Assembly (NCBI RefSeq): GCF_000747525.1
Contig: NZ_CP009278.1
Location: forward strand, 2,108,001-2,172,000
Direction: 5' to 3'
Length of the DNA stretch: 64,000 nt
Source of the DNA: Sphingobacterium sp. ML3W
GTDB taxonomy: Bacteria; Bacteroidota; Bacteroidia; Sphingobacteriales; Sphingobacteriaceae
The notes beneath the pieces were generated by a model. That model searched no databases and had not been told where the DNA came from. It worked only from the letters and a program-made list of their open reading frames with translations. The stretch's first letter is position 1; every line of letters begins with the position of its first letter. A program made the position numbers and the translations under genes. This document shows, in pieces, positions 62,012 through 64,000 of the stretch.

Positions 62012-62012
62012 A

Positions 62013-62690
62013 ATGAATTTTTACAAAACTGATACAGACACTGAACCTACAACTACAGGAAGTAGAAATGGTGTATATTCCGTAGAAATCAAAGAGAAAT
62101 ATTCTTTTGTTTCTCTAGAAGATAAAAAGGTTTGGAAAGACTATTGTACTGAAAACAGAAAAAACAGAAGCAGAATACTTTTGAATAGCTATGTACCATT
62201 AGATACGTCATTATTGAGTACAATTACATTTTTTTCAATTGGGAAAAGAATTAAACAATTGGATTTTATGGCTTTTGCACCTTACGAACACGGAATACAA
62301 TTTTTAGTTACTAAAAAGGTTTATGATATTATTTCAAAATATAAATTACCTATACACAATAAAATACCTGCAAAGATTGATACTTATAATCAGAACTATT
62401 ATTTAATTGGTTTTCCTATGTTAGAGAAATCGACCTTTGATTTTACACGAAGTAGTTTTTATGAGCATTCACAGAATAGGGAATTTTTTTTTAAAACTCT
62501 TGAAAATTATGAAAATGCTGACAATGTGGTAGGAGATTATGTTCCTGTAAAATTAGTACTAAAAGAAAAATTGATTTATGATGTTATTAAAACTGTTGAA
62601 GGAATATTTTTTTCACCAAAAATCATAGAAGAATTTAAGAGAGAAAATATTACAGGATATAGAATAAAAGAAGGTGTATTAGAAAATTAA
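62013..62690 (+). CDS. candidate immunity protein for the AHH toxin
   Basis: The 225-residue protein starts one base after the RHS stop. It is soluble. The C-terminal DVIKTVEGIFFSPKIIEEFK, RENITGYRI resembles the end of the Imm11/DUF1629 and Imm43-type immunity families (interface strand plus 'xTGxxF'-like finish). The N-terminus is variable. Position directly behind the toxin tail is the main evidence for an immunity role. Terminated by an imperfect hairpin at 62686-62718. Confidence 0.65.
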   Translation: MNFYKTDTDTEPTTTGSRNGVYSVEIKEKYSFVSLEDKKVWKDYCTENRKNRSRILLNSYVPLDTSLLSTITFFSIGKRIKQLDFMAFAPYEHGIQFLVTKKVYDIISKYKLPIHNKIPAKIDTYNQNYYLIGFPMLEKSTFDFTRSSFYEHSQNREFFFKTLENYENADNVVGDYVPVKLVLKEKLIYDVIKTVEGIFFSPKIIEEFKRENITGYRIKEGVLEN

Positions 62691-62718
62691 TTAGTTGGCT
62701 AAAAGCCGACCAATTAAT
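62686..62718 (+). terminator. hairpin behind the immunity gene
   Basis: ATTAATTAGTTGGC and GCCGACCAATTAAT pair with two G-U positions around a 5-nt loop. The stem begins at the stop codon of the gene. Confidence 0.5.
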
Positions 62719-62880
62719 CTCTTTCCGCTCCAAAATAGGAAGAGAAAATAGGCGAAAATGAGAAAATCTAATCAACTAAATAAAAGAAGTTTATGAATTT
62801 GGTGCTGCTTTGACTGGAGAAATGAATGTTAAAGAACTTAAAATAAGGATGAATAAAAACCATGCCCGATAAAATCATTA

Positions 62881-63328
62881 ATTCTTTATTCATACGTCAA
62901 TGATGTAAATTGTCAAATAGATCCGTTTGGATTAATAATTGTATATAGAGCATTGAATGGAGCACAAGAAGCAAGTGCCAAAGCTGGGCAGGTAATTTAA
63001 TCCAAAAGATATTACTGCTACACATACAATACAACAACATATTGATGACGGAAGTCTGCAAACCCAGTATATACCGACTACAAACAAAAAAGGAACTGCC
63101 GATTTTTATGGTAAACCAAATCCTAAGAGGGGGAAAACGAGTGCGAGTACAATAATTGAAATTGATACTGATAAACTCGATCCATCTAAAGTTTTTGATA
63201 TGTCAAGCGGAATTGATCCACAGAAAGGTAAACAACTAGAAACGCCAGCATTAAGATAGTCTACAAAAGATGCAGAAGTATTAATCGAACGTACAATACC
63301 AGCAGGTGCTTATAAAATTTGTAAATAA
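62881..63328 (+). pseudogene. orphan toxin tail behind an RHS-core end (frameshifted)
   Basis: The reading LYSYVNDVNCQIDPFGL is the last piece of an RHS core. It continues IIVYRALNGAQEASAKAGQ, then a frameshift near 62995-63002. The tail proceeds as PKDITATHTIQQHIDDGSLQ, TQYIPTTNKKGTADFYGKP and IIEIDTDKLDPSKVFDMSS, with an in-frame TAG at 63257-63259. It ends STKDAEVLIERTIPAGAYKI, CK. The pattern (YRAL start, DAEVLI-type end) recalls ADP-ribosyltransferase-like toxins, but that is a guess. Only the immunity gene behind it is intact. Confidence 0.6.
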
Positions 63329-63329
63329 G

Positions 63330-63644
63330 ATGGATGATTTTCAAAAAATAGAAAATATTGAGAATTTAATTTCTCAATATTATAAAATGTCATTTGATGG
63401 TGATATTGACGATTATAATTATAATAAGATGCTTAAAAATCAATTAAAGGAAGTTATAATGAATTCAAAAAACAATTCCATTATAGTTGAAAAAGCATTA
63501 CTTGTATTGGCTAAAGCAACAGGTTGTGCTGAAGATCAGGAAATTGCTAAAGAAATCATTGATTACTTATTCGAAAATAAAATTATTAGTAATAAAGAGT
63601 TAAATTTATTCTATGATAATTTAGGCACTAATAGATGGTTGTAA
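63330..63644 (+). CDS. candidate immunity protein of the orphan toxin tail
   Basis: Starting at the ATG one base after the tail's stop, the product has 104 residues. An upstream in-frame start would overlap the toxin stop. It is an acidic, all-helical protein (MDDFQKIENIENLISQYYKM, ALLVLAKATGCAEDQEIAKE). No known family is recognised. Adjacent placement suggests an immunity protein kept to resist the toxin in relatives. A terminator follows. Confidence 0.6.
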   Translation: MDDFQKIENIENLISQYYKMSFDGDIDDYNYNKMLKNQLKEVIMNSKNNSIIVEKALLVLAKATGCAEDQEIAKEIIDYLFENKIISNKELNLFYDNLGTNRWL

Positions 63645-63664
63645 ATCATCAAACAGAATACAAC

Positions 63665-63695
63665 AAAAAAACGAGCATAACAGCTCGGTTTTTTT
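63665..63695 (+). terminator. rho-independent terminator
   Basis: CGAGC-ATAACA-GCTCG stem with A-run before and T-run after. It closes the candidate immunity gene. Confidence 0.75.
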
Positions 63696-63805
63696 GTTTA
63701 AAACGAAAATTAAAAAACTGATAAGAACACAAAAAAGCGGTCTCATTCCAGTCGTTCGTTCCTCTCTCCGTTTCTGTTCCTCACTTCGCACTGGAACAGT
63801 CCCAT

Positions 63806-63875
63806 GGAATGCTAAAACAGGTTGAAAGACCCGATGGAGCGAAAGTAGCATTTGAATATGATGGCTTAGGAAGAA
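63806..63875 (+). pseudogene. duplicated RHS segment
   Basis: GGAATGCTAAAACAGGTTGA and the following 50 bp repeat 61069-61138 of the RHS gene with a few changes. They encode GMLKQVERPDGAKVAFEYDG, LGR. The frame then stops at 63890. It is a displaced piece of an RHS gene, perhaps the recombination arm of another toxin cassette. Confidence 0.7.
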
Positions 63876-63892
63876 TTAACAACTTACTTTAA

Positions 63893-64000
63893 AATTCACA
63901 TATTAGTAGTAAATACTATTTGAAGACTCACCATAAACAGGTAAGTCTACCAAAATGGGAAGTCTTTAGTAAAACAGGCTTAATGGTTGTAGATGTAAAA
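63893..64000 (+). other. partial open frame at window end
   Basis: An uninterrupted frame without a start runs off the window, reading SSKYYLKTHHKQVSLPKWEV, FSKTGLMVVDVK. It directly follows the RHS duplicate and could be the beginning of another displaced tail. Too short to identify. Confidence 0.35.

Noticed and set aside
1..64000. CRISPR array, tRNA or rRNA genes
   Set aside because: I saw no regularly spaced identical repeats and no cloverleaf or rRNA-like sequence; a dedicated tRNA scan was not possible.

Overview
The window looks like chromosomal DNA of a Sphingobacterium/Pedobacter-like member of the Bacteroidota. The signs are SusC/SusD and 'Y_Y_Y' regulator genes, TAnnTTTG-type -7 promoter boxes, RHS proteins and integrases of the Bacteroides type, and an AT-rich composition. 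I found no rRNA or tRNA gene and no CRISPR array.

Layout. (1) 1-7.25 kb: small hypothetical genes, a GNAT acetyltransferase, a secreted NTF2-like protein, a short peptide gene coupled to a fimbrillin-like lipoprotein, and three decayed genes. (2) 7.25-19.25 kb: an insertion-sequence and toxin graveyard. An IS4-family element truncates a CarboxypepD_reg-like gene and is followed by a beta-helix protein. After it come decayed RHS core fragments, two toxin-tail plus small-membrane-protein pairs, an Rpn-type PD-(D/E)XK nuclease, a HigA-like/AbiEii toxin-antitoxin pair with a clear palindromic operator, IS66 relics, and an IS3-family (IS407-like) element inserted into an older copy of itself with a 4-bp target duplication. 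(3) 19.4-21.2 kb: HxlR regulator divergent from a YceI-like lipoprotein, with palindromes between them. (4) 21.4-37.8 kb: glycan use. Two GH78-type rhamnosidase genes converge on an oppositely oriented locus of regulator, SusC, SusD, GH144-like and GH3 genes. The enzyme pairing suggests beta-1,2-glucan (sophoro-oligosaccharide) use. (5) 38-47 kb: a cytochrome c lipoprotein convergent with a five-gene operon encoding DUF1549/DUF1553, DUF1501, NHL-propeller, DUF2231-cytochrome-LRR and MFS proteins, of unknown function. (6) 47.65-57.3 kb: an integrative mobilizable element with tyrosine integrase, two excisionase-like HTH proteins, DUF3408, MobC-like and relaxase genes and a candidate oriT. Its cargo is a DUF262/HEPN-like gene pair that may be a defence module, plus AraC, SDR and ASCH genes. 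(7) 58-64 kb: a PAAR-like/RHS effector with an AHH-type nuclease tail, its candidate immunity gene, then silent orphan toxin-tail/immunity cassettes and a duplicated piece of RHS sequence.

How it fits together. In the polysaccharide locus SusC/D would import oligosaccharides cut by the surface GH144, and the GH3 would release glucose under control of the membrane-bound LuxR-type sensor. The RHS regions look like cassette-exchange loci for polymorphic toxins: a full-length effector with its immunity gene, followed by displaced tails that each keep an intact immunity-like gene. The two toxin tails near 13 and 16.8 kb share a glycine-rich 'GWG' hydrophobic end and each is followed by a small membrane protein with a similar N-terminus. 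This recurring pair, and the DUF262/HEPN pair on the mobile element, are the best candidates for under-described systems here.
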